A DNA stretch of 45,815 bases, taken from positions 1-45,815 of the forward strand of contig JAFDGA010000015.1 of NCBI GenBank assembly GCA_019309545.1. The letters are read 5' to 3'. Numbering within the stretch: position 1 is the first letter of the stretch; the number at the start of each line of letters is the position of its first letter. Source of the stretch: Deltaproteobacteria bacterium. Its GTDB lineage: Bacteria > Desulfobacterota > Desulfobaccia > Desulfobaccales > Desulfobaccaceae. Under the pieces are notes generated by a model. The model saw nothing but the letters and a program-made list of their open reading frames with translations, did no database searches and was not told the DNA's origin. Positions 33,352-42,461 of the stretch are shown piece by piece. Position numbers and translations under genes: made by a program.

Positions 33352-34197
33352 ATGGAGATCCGATTCTGGGGCACCCGGGGTTCCATTGCCGCGCCTGGCT
33401 CTCTCACCGTCGAATACGGCGGCAATACTACCTGCGTAGAAGTCGTACTCGGTTCCGGAGAGCGAATTATCATTGATGCCGGCAGCGGCATCCGGGCCCT
33501 GGGGGATCATCTCTTAAAATCAGAGCAGCCGATAACTTTGTTCTTGCTGATTACCCATAGCCATTGGGATCATATCCTGGGATTTCCATTCTTCGCCCCG
33601 ATCTATAATCGGCATACCAAAATTTGGGTTGATGGCTGCCCTCGGGGCTTCTGGGGGCTGGAAGCGGTTTTTGATAGTCACCAGGCCAACGGCTTTTTCC
33701 CGGTCGCCTTTAATGAACTTAAGGCCCAGATCCAACCTTTAGGGATAATCACGCACCGTCCGCTTGAGATCGGAGATGCGGTTATCGAGGGCATCGAACT
33801 CAACCATCCCCAGGGGGGCATGGGTTTCCGTTTTCGGGGAAAAGACCATACTTTTGTATTTTTAACCGACAATGAACTTGACCCCCAGGCGCCGCCAGGT
33901 AAGCAGTTAAGAGATTATGCCCACTTTGCTCAAGGCTGTGATCTACTGGTCCACGATGCCCAGTATACCCCAGAGGAAATTGCCGCTCGCCGGGGCTGGG
34001 GGCACTCCACCTACAAAGAGGCGGTAGAACTGGCTCTGGCCGCCGGTGCCCGCCGCCTACGCCTGTTTCACCACGATCCGGCCCGAACTGACGCCCAGAT
34101 CAAGGAGATCGTCAGCCAGGCGCGGCAATTGCTCGCCTCGCATTCTGGCAACCTGGAGATTGATGCCGCCCGGGAAGGGGAAGTTATTTTATTATGA
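33352..34197 (+). CDS. Metallo-beta-lactamase-fold hydrolase
   Basis: 281 aa. The HxHxDH zinc motif is complete (His69, His71, Asp73, His74 in THSHWDH). The family opening IRFWGTRGSIAAPG and TTCVEV, with IIDAGSGIRALG, marks the subgroup related to RNase Z-like and cyclic phosphodiesterase proteins. Further ligands are the His in ELNHPQGGMGFRF and the Asp in VFLTDNE. A late HDAQYTPEE and WGHSTYKEAVELA also fit this subgroup. Cytoplasmic. The substrate is not evident. Confidence 0.92.
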   Translation: MEIRFWGTRGSIAAPGSLTVEYGGNTTCVEVVLGSGERIIIDAGSGIRALGDHLLKSEQPITLFLLITHSHWDHILGFPFFAPIYNRHTKIWVDGCPRGFWGLEAVFDSHQANGFFPVAFNELKAQIQPLGIITHRPLEIGDAVIEGIELNHPQGGMGFRFRGKDHTFVFLTDNELDPQAPPGKQLRDYAHFAQGCDLLVHDAQYTPEEIAARRGWGHSTYKEAVELALAAGARRLRLFHHDPARTDAQIKEIVSQARQLLASHSGNLEIDAAREGEVILL

Positions 34198-34304
34198 GGT
34201 GACAGGCGTGGCTCCAGGCACCGTTTTACCCTGACAGAAGCAAAAATTCATCCAGCCAAGTCGAATCTGACCTCAACCCCTTGCCGTATAAGGATAATCT
34301 AGAG

Positions 34305-35162
34305 ATGACTACTAACGAAGCCCCGACCTTCCAGGCGCCGCCGCTAAGCGACTGCGATTATGCCAGATGTTTCAATCTCTTCAAGCAAATTTCCAGTGAA
34401 TGGCAGTCGATGCAGGAATGGCTGACCGACGACTTTATGCCCCGGGTTAACTGGTCTGGACCGCTGGAAATTTTGAGTATCGGCAGCGGCACGGGGGATT
34501 TTGATCTGCAACTGATGACCCTGCTTTTGCAACGTTGGCCGATTCGGGCCTATCTGGCCATTGACCCTAATGTTGACCATAATCAGGTATTTCAGACCAG
34601 GTTTTGGGAAAGCGGCCTGCCCATCCCGGATTTTCAAATTCTGTCCCAAACCTTCCCGGGCCCGCCGCTCTCCCGGAAGTTTGATCTGATCCATTTAACC
34701 CATTGTCTCTACTATGTCCCCGATCGCCGTCAGGCGATCCTGAGTGCGGTCAAACTCCTTCAGGACCACGGCTGTCTGTTAATTTTTCATCAGACGCCGT
34801 TGGGAATCAATGAAATCCAACGCCGTTTTCTGAAGCGGGCCAAAGGAGATGTGAAGGAGATGTTCTCTTCCCGGGATATTTATGGATTATTGAAAGAATT
34901 GCCGATTTCTTTTAAATTTGATATTGTAGATGGTGTTTTGGATGTTTCGGATTGCCTGGACCCAGAATCCCCCCAAGGCCAGCAACTGATCAATTTCTTT
35001 TTAGAATGCCGGGCCGATACCTTGCCCTCCGGTTTTCGGCAAGAGGTTATTGCCTTTATCAAAGAGTTGGCCTTTGAAGACCAGGGGCGTCCGGTTATCT
35101 TCCATCCGGTAGGGGTTTTTAGCATATATAAGCCAGATTCAGAGAGGGACGGATGCGATTGA
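34305..35162 (+). CDS. SAM methyltransferase resembling histamine N-methyltransferase
   Basis: 285 aa. Class I methyltransferase with motif I LEILSIGSGTGDFDLQLM (SAM site near 58-65). From memory it aligns over its whole length with animal HNMT: CFNLFKQISSEWQSMQEWL with SFRRFLNHSTEHQCMQEFM, FDLIHLTHCLYYVPD with WDFIHMIQMLYYVKD, and VLDVSDCLDP with TMDISDCFID. HNMT Glu28 is matched by Glu32, but its histamine-contacting Gln143 and Asn283 appear as His and Pro. So the fold family is likely shared and the substrate probably differs. I chose ATG 34305, with AAGGAT upstream, over TTG 34281. Overlaps the next gene by 10 bp. Confidence 0.85.
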   Translation: MTTNEAPTFQAPPLSDCDYARCFNLFKQISSEWQSMQEWLTDDFMPRVNWSGPLEILSIGSGTGDFDLQLMTLLLQRWPIRAYLAIDPNVDHNQVFQTRFWESGLPIPDFQILSQTFPGPPLSRKFDLIHLTHCLYYVPDRRQAILSAVKLLQDHGCLLIFHQTPLGINEIQRRFLKRAKGDVKEMFSSRDIYGLLKELPISFKFDIVDGVLDVSDCLDPESPQGQQLINFFLECRADTLPSGFRQEVIAFIKELAFEDQGRPVIFHPVGVFSIYKPDSERDGCD

Positions 35163-35446
35163 TAATCCGAATCAAGCAAATTAAGGGTCACTGCCCGGTT
35201 TATCAGGAGGGGGATACCTTTGTCCTGGAGGAGGGTTATATACTCCAGCCCGGGCCTGCCGGTCGCATCTGCATGCATTCCCTGGCATCGCTCATGCCTT
35301 ATTACGTTGCTCTGGCCCACGGGGTCGACCCGATCAGTCTGGGGCTCAGCCCTGGAGACCCGGAAGTGGCCTATGTGCAATGTCTCGATCCCATGGAGAC
35401 CACCGGGGGCGGGACCGTTCTGTTGGCTATCACTCGCCAGGATTAG
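35153..35446 (+). CDS. TIGR04076-family protein
   Basis: 97 aa, function unknown. The pattern RIKQIKGHCPVYQEGDTFVLEEGYILQPGPAGRICMHSLASLMPYYVALAHGVDP is characteristic of TIGR04076 proteins, including the conserved GxCPVYxxGD and CMHSLASLMPY. The start overlaps the methyltransferase end, so it is translationally coupled. aroK follows after 4 bp. Confidence 0.85.
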   Translation: MRLIIRIKQIKGHCPVYQEGDTFVLEEGYILQPGPAGRICMHSLASLMPYYVALAHGVDPISLGLSPGDPEVAYVQCLDPMETTGGGTVLLAITRQD

Positions 35447-35450
35447 GTAG

Positions 35451-36020
35451 ATGGAAAGCCTTGACTTTAGTGAAGCAATGTCAAACATCGTGTTAATCGG
35501 TTATCGCGCCTCTGGCAAGACCACTGTCGGGCAGCAGGTGGCCCAATCCCTTAAACGGGTTTTCGTGGATTTGGACCAGGTTTTAGAACAGGAGGCCGGA
35601 GAAACCATTGCCGAACTGGTGGCTCGGGAAGGCTGGCCGGAATTTCGGCGGCGGGAAAAAGCACTGGTCGCCCGTTATGCTGAACAATCGGGACTGGTGA
35701 TGGCCACCGGCGGCGGCGTAGTGACCGATGCGGAAAACATTGCCCGCCTCAAGAAAAATGGCCTGATTATCTGGCTGGACGCCGAACCAAAGATTATCCA
35801 GGCTCGCCTTGCCCAGGATCAGGCTGAAGTCGCCAGTCGACCCGCTCTGACCGGCGGTCAGACGATATATGAAGTAGAAGAAGTTCTGGCAACTCGCCAA
35901 CCCCTTTACCAGGCTGCGGCGGATGTGATAATTTCTACCTCGCAATTGTCCATCGACCAGGTGGCGGATCAGATAATCGAGGCAGTCCGGCAGCAGGAGG
36001 CTAAAACTGGTGGGCGGTAA
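35451..36020 (+). CDS. aroK: Shikimate kinase
   Basis: 189 aa. It phosphorylates shikimate at the fifth step of the chorismate pathway. Walker A is GYRASGKTT, and the shikimate-binding DLDQVLEQ, FRRREK and ATGGGVV motifs follow in order. The lid region has RPALTGG. ATG 35451 (GGATTAGG upstream) gives a nine-residue extension before the usual MSNIVLIGY, so ATG 35478 is an alternative. The end overlaps aroC by 11 bp. Confidence 0.95.
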   Translation: MESLDFSEAMSNIVLIGYRASGKTTVGQQVAQSLKRVFVDLDQVLEQEAGETIAELVAREGWPEFRRREKALVARYAEQSGLVMATGGGVVTDAENIARLKKNGLIIWLDAEPKIIQARLAQDQAEVASRPALTGGQTIYEVEEVLATRQPLYQAAADVIISTSQLSIDQVADQIIEAVRQQEAKTGGR

Positions 36021-37062
36021 TACTTTTGGTCAGATTTTTCGGGTTACTACCTGGGGAGAGTCCCACGGCCCGGCTCTGGGCGCGGTTATCGACGGCTGCC
36101 CCCCCAAATTGCCTCTCGCCGCGGCCGATATCGAGGCCGAATTGTCCCGCCGCCGGCCCGGAGCTTCCGCCTTTACCTCGTCCCGGAAGGAGCCGGATCG
36201 GGTGGAGATTCTGTCCGGGGTTTTTGAAGGCCAGACCAGCGGCACGCCCATCAGTCTGATCATCTACAACCGGGATGTCAGAAGTGAGCCTTATGAACCC
36301 TTGCGCCAAGTGTTCCGACCGGGTCACGGTGATTTTACTTATTGGCGTAAATACGGCATTCGCGATCATCGCGGCGGCGGCCGCTCCTCAGCCCGGGAAA
36401 CCGTAGCCCGGGTCGCGGCCGGGGCGGTGGCTCAAAAGATTTTAGACCAGGAGGGCATCCAGGTCCTGGCTTTTACCCTGGAGCTAGGCGGAATCCGGGC
36501 ACAAAATTTCGCTTTGGAGCAGATCTGGGATAATCCCTTTTTCTGTCCGGATGCCACTATCATAGAAGCCATGGCCGCTCGGGTGCAGGCGGTCCGGGAC
36601 CAGGGCGACTCTCTGGGCGGACTGGTGGAAGTACGGGTCCAGGGCTGTCCAGCCGGTCTGGGGGAGCCGGTGTTTGATAAACTGGACGCCGCCTTAGCCC
36701 AGGCCGTGATGTCGGTGGGAGCGGTCAAAGGAGTAGAAATCGGCGCCGGGTTTGCGGCCGCGCGGCTGTTAGGTTCAGAACATAACGATCCCCTTACCCC
36801 CTCCGGTTTTGCCAGCAATAATGCCGGGGGTATTTTGGCCGGGATTTCCAACGGCGACGAAATAATCCTGCGGGCTGCGGTCAAGCCCATTCCTTCTATT
36901 GCCCAGCCCCAACAAACTATTGATCTTCATGGTCAATCCCAGACCATCAGCATTACCGGGAGGCATGATATCAGTGCGATTCCCCGGATTGTGCCAGTCA
37001 TCGCCGCCATGGTGCGGCTGACGCTGGCTGACTTTCTATTACGACAGAGGACCATCATATGA
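36010..37062 (+). CDS. aroC: Chorismate synthase
   Basis: 350 aa, normal length. It removes phosphate from EPSP to give chorismate and needs reduced FMN. Conserved parts are FRVTTWGESHGPALGAVIDGCPP, the arginine-rich LSRRRPGA, GHGDFTYWRKYGIRDHRGGGRSSARETVARVAAGAVA and KPIPSI. The GTG start overlaps aroK and has AGGAGG upstream. The stop overlaps tyrA in ATGA form. aroK, aroC and tyrA therefore form a tightly coupled aromatic block. Confidence 0.98.
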   Translation: MGGNTFGQIFRVTTWGESHGPALGAVIDGCPPKLPLAAADIEAELSRRRPGASAFTSSRKEPDRVEILSGVFEGQTSGTPISLIIYNRDVRSEPYEPLRQVFRPGHGDFTYWRKYGIRDHRGGGRSSARETVARVAAGAVAQKILDQEGIQVLAFTLELGGIRAQNFALEQIWDNPFFCPDATIIEAMAARVQAVRDQGDSLGGLVEVRVQGCPAGLGEPVFDKLDAALAQAVMSVGAVKGVEIGAGFAAARLLGSEHNDPLTPSGFASNNAGGILAGISNGDEIILRAAVKPIPSIAQPQQTIDLHGQSQTISITGRHDISAIPRIVPVIAAMVRLTLADFLLRQRTII

Positions 37063-37865
37063 GTATCCGAGTAGGCATTGTTGGCGGTCAGGGCCAGATG
37101 GGCCAATGGTTCAAAAGATTTTTTGAGGAACAGGGTCTGGAAGTCCTGGTAACCGGGTCTTCAACAACACCGTTTTCTCCGGAAGTGGCCCGCCAGGTCG
37201 ATGTCGCCATAATCTCTGTACCTATCCACATCACTGAAAAAACTATTCGGGAAATTGCCCCTTGCCTGCGTCCCGAGGCCCTGCTCATGGACCTGACCTC
37301 CTTAAAAAAAGACCCCATGGCTGCCATGCTGGAATACTTTCCAGGCGAAGTGGTGGGCACCCACCCCTTGTTCGGACCGGGCTTGGAGTCTATCAAAGGC
37401 TCGATCATGGTTTTATGTCCGGGGCGGGGCGAGCGCTGGTTTAACTGGCTCCATGACTTGCTCGCCAGAGCCGGAGCCATTGTGCAAATCACCACCCCGG
37501 AAGAGCATGATATCATGATGTCAGTGGTCCAGGGCTTGACCCACTTTATTCTGATTGCCATGGGTACCACCCTGCGAACCCTAAATACCAAAGTCAACGA
37601 GTTGGAGAATTTTGCCACTCCCACTTTCCGGAAATTATTCGGCCAGGTGCAGCACCTGTTTAATCAAAAATCTGATCTCTACGCCTGCATCCAATTGCGC
37701 AATCAGGCCAACCAGGTGATTCTGGCCGCGTTTGAGGCGGCTGTCGCTGATATCCGCCGGATCGTGGTCAACCAAGATGCGGCCAGCCTGATCAGCCTTC
37801 TGGAAGAAAACCGCCGCTTTTTTAACGGCTTCAGATTGGTAGAGCCGATGGTCAAAGATCAATAA
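37059..37865 (+). CDS. tyrA: Prephenate (or arogenate) dehydrogenase
   Basis: 268 aa. NAD(P)-dependent oxidative decarboxylation of prephenate on the way to tyrosine. The Rossmann motif VGIVGGQGQMGQWF is at the N-terminus. The conserved THPLFGPG and the helical dimerisation domain with QGLTHFIL follow. It lacks a chorismate mutase domain and a C-terminal ACT domain, so it is monofunctional and may escape Tyr feedback. NAD versus NADP use cannot be read from this. It ends the aromatic block. Confidence 0.92.
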   Translation: MSIRVGIVGGQGQMGQWFKRFFEEQGLEVLVTGSSTTPFSPEVARQVDVAIISVPIHITEKTIREIAPCLRPEALLMDLTSLKKDPMAAMLEYFPGEVVGTHPLFGPGLESIKGSIMVLCPGRGERWFNWLHDLLARAGAIVQITTPEEHDIMMSVVQGLTHFILIAMGTTLRTLNTKVNELENFATPTFRKLFGQVQHLFNQKSDLYACIQLRNQANQVILAAFEAAVADIRRIVVNQDAASLISLLEENRRFFNGFRLVEPMVKDQ

Positions 37866-38088
37866 GTGGCGGCGGCTACAGAAGTGCCATACACTTGCGA
37901 AAATTTGCGGAACCACCAGGCCGGTTATACGGTTTTCTGTTTCCAGTTTTCTGTTTTCTGTAAAATAATCGATAACATCAATTAATCCATATCAATAGTG
38001 AGTCTCATAATTGTTTACCCTTCGGAGTCAACCGTAGGGGGGCTTACCCGCCCCTTATATGTTACCAAATTAACCCGAAAATAACTAA

Positions 38089-39378
<1,290 letters not shown>

Positions 39379-39403
39379 AACTCAAGTTCGGCCTCCTGAA
39401 TGG

Positions 39404-40098
39404 GTGAAACTTGGGTTAGAGATCTTGCAGAAGCATATTGCCGATAACTCGGTGGATCTGATCTATATCGATCCCCCCTTCAACTCCAAGCGGGGTTATA
39501 ATATCTTGTTTAAAGAGGCGGATGGCACCGCCTCTGATGCCCAGATTAAGGCGTTCGAAGATTGCTGGCACAGGACCGAAGCCGCCGAACCCAGCTTCCA
39601 GGAATTAGTCGATACCGCCCCTCCGGCTCTGGTCGAAATGATGAAAAACTTCCGGGGCTTCATCGGCGAAAATAACAATCATGGCCTATCTGACCATGAT
39701 GGCCATTCGGCTGGTTGAACTGCGACTGTTTTAAAAGAGACCGGCTCTTTTTATCTGCACGCCGGGTCCACGATGTCATTTTTTATATAGCAAATCCGAA
39801 AAAACCTGGACCTGGAACAAAATATTCACTCCCTATGAAAAAGATTACGTTGAGAGGCGTTATAGAAAAACTGACCCAGACGGTCGAGTTTGGTATGATG
39901 ATAATTTAACAGCTCACAGGGGGGCAGGACCGGTTCACGAATGGAAAGGCGTGACCCGGCCTAGCTAGTTTCCGGGGAAAACATGCGGCCTCCTCGAACC
40001 CTGGCGACGTGGTGTTGGTCGCCTTCTGCGGGTGCGGCACCACCATTGATGCCGCTCAGAAACTGGGCCGTCGGGGGTGGTTTATTAATCAATCCTGA
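39404..40098 (+). pseudogene. Decayed site-specific DNA methyltransferase gene
   Basis: Fragments of one adenine/cytosine-N4 methyltransferase in different frames. First is DNSVDLIYIDPPFNSKRGYNILFKE with the DPPF catalytic motif (39404-39718). Next is MAYLTMMAIRLVELR in another frame (from 39685). Then come WTWNKIFTPYEKDYVERRYR and WYDDNLTAHRGAGPVHEWKGV (about 39800-39950). Last is NPGDVVLVAFCGCGTTIDAAQKLGR, the SAM-binding end (about 40000-40090). At least three frame changes or stops occur. The whole is far shorter than an intact gene, so internal DNA is lost. It begins 25 bp after serS. No restriction gene remains. Confidence 0.85.
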
Positions 40099-40117
40099 AT
40101 TATAAAAGACCGCCCGA

Positions 40118-40924
40118 TCAAGGGCTGAGCCGCGCTATGAGCTTTTCTACCAGAAACAGGGTGGATTCCAGGTCTAGATAGGAGCTGATCTGGGCATCGA
40201 ACAGCAGATGCGTCTGGGCCACAAATCCTTCCGCGGCATCGGCTTCATAAAACATTAGCAATATCGGCACCCGCGGCAGCGGCCAGAAGACGAGCGCCAC
40301 ATCGGCGGTCGTCACCTGGGAAGCTGGTTTAGCTCCCAGGGCCGCGGCCTGTGATTGCAAATGCTCCACCTGGCCGGTAATTTGGGCTGCCAACCCCTCC
40401 TCCAGGCGCTTCTGGGTCTTGACTTTGGAGACTGAATTGGGCAGATCCTGAAAAGTAATCCACTTGCCGGTAGGAAGCTGCTGGCCCTGGGAGGCAATAT
40501 AATTGTAGAGCAGGATGGCGTCCCAGGGATCTTCGGAAACCTCCGGGGGATAACGCAGTTCATCTTTAAATACCTGCAGGGGCTGGCCAAAGTAAGGGAT
40601 GATTAAATAGGGTCTGCCATCCTCTTGGCTGTAATCAGCCCCCAATCCCGGCGCCAGCGCGGCAAAATCGAGGGGCGCTACTTTCTCATGCAAGGCCTCG
40701 GCGGCAATGGCCACTGATTCCCGGCGTCGGCTAATGCCTGTCTCTTGCTGGGTTTTTATGGTTTGCGCCAACTCTCGCCCCCGGGCCGACAGATGGTGAC
40801 ATTTTTCCAGATCTTCGCCTTCTTTGATAACCGCGGTGGCAAAGGCCAGACAGCTCTTATGGCCGCACTCTCCGCAATTGCTCTGGGGTAGGACTTTAAA
40901 AACATCGAGTACCGAAAGTGCCAT
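40118..40924 (-). CDS. DUF3786 protein with N-terminal PF04060 [4Fe-4S] domain
   Basis: 268 aa. The N-terminus has the cluster ligands Cys17, Cys20, Cys25 and Cys42 (SNCGECGHKSCLAFATAV, then KCHHL), like the module in the Fwd/Hdr-like cluster but with the usual x4 spacing. The remaining 200 residues (YLIIPYFGQPLQVFKDELRYPPE; WDAILLYNYIASQGQQLPTGKWITFQDLPN) match DUF3786, a family of unknown function common in anaerobes. It starts 17 bp after the universal stress protein on the same strand. Confidence 0.85.
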   Translation of the reverse strand: MALSVLDVFKVLPQSNCGECGHKSCLAFATAVIKEGEDLEKCHHLSARGRELAQTIKTQQETGISRRRESVAIAAEALHEKVAPLDFAALAPGLGADYSQEDGRPYLIIPYFGQPLQVFKDELRYPPEVSEDPWDAILLYNYIASQGQQLPTGKWITFQDLPNSVSKVKTQKRLEEGLAAQITGQVEHLQSQAAALGAKPASQVTTADVALVFWPLPRVPILLMFYEADAAEGFVAQTHLLFDAQISSYLDLESTLFLVEKLIARLSP

Positions 40925-40941
40925 GATTCCTCAATCCGAAA

Positions 40942-41787
40942 TTAACGGCTGCAGATCAGAAACGCCAGGTCCAGCTCGTGGAGAATTTTTTCCGTGGTGG
41001 TCCCCAACAGGATATCCTTGATGCGGTGATGGCCATGCGCTCCCAATACCACCAGGCCGAAATTTTGCTCCCGGCTCAGCTCCAGAATGGCCGCCTCAGG
41101 TTTGCCGGTGCGGCCCTCCAGGCTGAGGTTCAGGCCATATGGATGCAGATAGGACTGGGCTTCCTTCAGGTTAGCCGCGGTTACCTCGGCGTCACCCACC
41201 GATAGGATGGTAAGCGCCCCCCCGGTCAGAGCCGCCAACTGGGCCACCTGACGTAACCCACAATTTGCCGCCAGGCTACCGTCATAAGCCAACAGATAAG
41301 GCCCCCCCGGACGCCAGGAGGCGGCCACCGGAGGCAACAACACCGGCGCCCAGGATTTCTTGAGCACCCGACGAGTAGTTTCGCTCAGCCGCCAGGTTTT
41401 TGCCTCGGGTTGGCGCACTCCCCGACCCATGACCACCAAATCAGCGGACCGGGAAGCCTTCACCAACTCTTCCATTAAATCCCCCCGGACCACCTCCAGG
41501 CCCGAGGCATTTCCCCCTACCAGGCGAGAAAATGACGCGGCTACCTGTCTGCCCCGCTCCTCCTGTTCAGCCTCAATCTCGGCGATCAGGGCCGGATCAA
41601 GCAGGGACGGAGTTTCCGCCCCCATCTCCAGGCCCGGCGACCAGGTAGCAATCTCTGGCCCGACAAACCTTTTGACAAACAGCCCCCGGACCCGGCCGCC
41701 ACCAAGCCCGGCCAGGGATACCGCCAGTTGCAGGTTACGGTCGGCCTCTTCACTGCCATCGCAACAGACCAGGATATTTTTAAACAT
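40942..41787 (-). CDS. Universal stress protein with two UspA domains
   Basis: 281 aa, a tandem of two UspA folds. Domain 1 opens with FKNILVCCDGSEEADRNLQLAV and domain 2 with GPYLLAYDGSLAANCGLRQVAQLA. Only domain 2 keeps a clear ATP-binding pattern (LGAHGHHRIKDILLGTTTEKIL). Domain 1 carries an insertion of about 25 residues (KRFVGPEIATWSPGLEMGAETPSL), which is unusual. It probably responds to stress or energy state in the cytoplasm. The downstream DUF3786 gene is likely co-transcribed. Confidence 0.92.
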   Translation of the reverse strand: MFKNILVCCDGSEEADRNLQLAVSLAGLGGGRVRGLFVKRFVGPEIATWSPGLEMGAETPSLLDPALIAEIEAEQEERGRQVAASFSRLVGGNASGLEVVRGDLMEELVKASRSADLVVMGRGVRQPEAKTWRLSETTRRVLKKSWAPVLLPPVAASWRPGGPYLLAYDGSLAANCGLRQVAQLAALTGGALTILSVGDAEVTAANLKEAQSYLHPYGLNLSLEGRTGKPEAAILELSREQNFGLVVLGAHGHHRIKDILLGTTTEKILHELDLAFLICSR

Positions 41788-41876
41788 ACAATCCCCCTGG
41801 TTCCTGGGTTGTTCTAAACTGATCTACGGTTAGCCCATAATCGCCAAAATCATTCTTCATGCCCTTGAGAATGCTC

Positions 41877-41905
41877 TTGACAGACTCCCATAATTTTCCT
41901 AAATT
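41877..41905 (+). promoter_or_regulatory. Promoter of tRNA-Glu
   Basis: TTGACA (41877-41882) and TAAATT (41900-41905) are 17 bp apart, with a predicted start just upstream of the tRNA at 41915. Confidence 0.65.
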
Positions 41906-41914
41906 TAAATCAGT

Positions 41915-41990
41915 GGTCCCATCGTCTAGCGGCCTAGGATACTGCCCTCTCACGGCAGAGACACGGGTTCGAGTCCCGTTGGGACTACCA
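41915..41990 (+). tRNA. tRNA-Glu (anticodon CTC)
   Basis: A 76-nt cloverleaf with encoded CCA. The acceptor stem pairs GGTCCCA with TGGGACT, with G-U as the first pair. The anticodon stem is CTGCC/GGCAG with loop CTCTCAC, giving anticodon CTC, which reads GAG. The T arm is ACGGG, TTCGAGT, CCCGT. It stands alone; no other tRNA is nearby and no clear terminator follows. Confidence 0.96.
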
Positions 41991-42114
41991 TTTCATACCC
42001 CATAAAACCAATATTTTCAATAATAAAAGTAGTCAACTCGACTGTCCCCAATCTTTACCCAAAACCTTTTCGGAGCAAGATTATTTCCATATTCCTCTCC
42101 AGGAGTGATGTTTA

Positions 42115-42297
42115 GTGAACGCGAGCTTATTAAAATTCACGCTGATCGTCATGTTGTCGGCGTCCGTGGATTCCTGTATTGCAGCGCCTATAACTCCGCC
42201 GGCTCCTCAGGCTGACGATCATGTCGTCCAGGGCGGCTCATTGGCCGCCGAAGGGAAGATCTGCCTTCCCTGGGCCCTTCCCAATGACAAAAAGTAG
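42115..42297 (+). CDS. Tiny secreted or lipoprotein-like protein
   Basis: 60 aa from a GTG, with GGAG nine bases upstream. The N-terminus looks like an export signal (LLKFTLIVMLSASVDSCIAAP), with a Cys that could be lipidated. The rest is a short Pro/Ala-rich and Gly-rich tail ending in KICLPWALPNDKK. I do not recognise a family. The reading frame is short, so the evidence is only the signal-like N-terminus and the ribosome site. Confidence 0.35.
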   Translation: MNASLLKFTLIVMLSASVDSCIAAPITPPAPQADDHVVQGGSLAAEGKICLPWALPNDKK

Positions 42298-42461
42298 GGA
42301 CGTGAGTTATGCCACCTGGAGAGTACCATAAATTGTCCCCTACCCTTCAAATATTATCTCATTGATTGCAAATAGTTATTATAACTAGGCCAGCCGACCC
42401 CCCTGTGGTTCATTTCACGAACCATCTTCAAGCATAAAGATTTTCTTTCTCAGCCCTCGGG

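Noticed and set aside
37934-37962. Short T-rich repeats (TTTTCTG) before serS as a T-box or CRISPR
   Set aside because: Only a few imperfect copies, no T-box sequence or specifier stem, and no spacer structure.
42373-42424. Small palindromes downstream of trkH (TAGTTATTATAACTA and TGGTTC/GAACCA) as a terminator
   Set aside because: Neither is followed by a T tract in the direction of trkH transcription; probably chance in AT-rich DNA.
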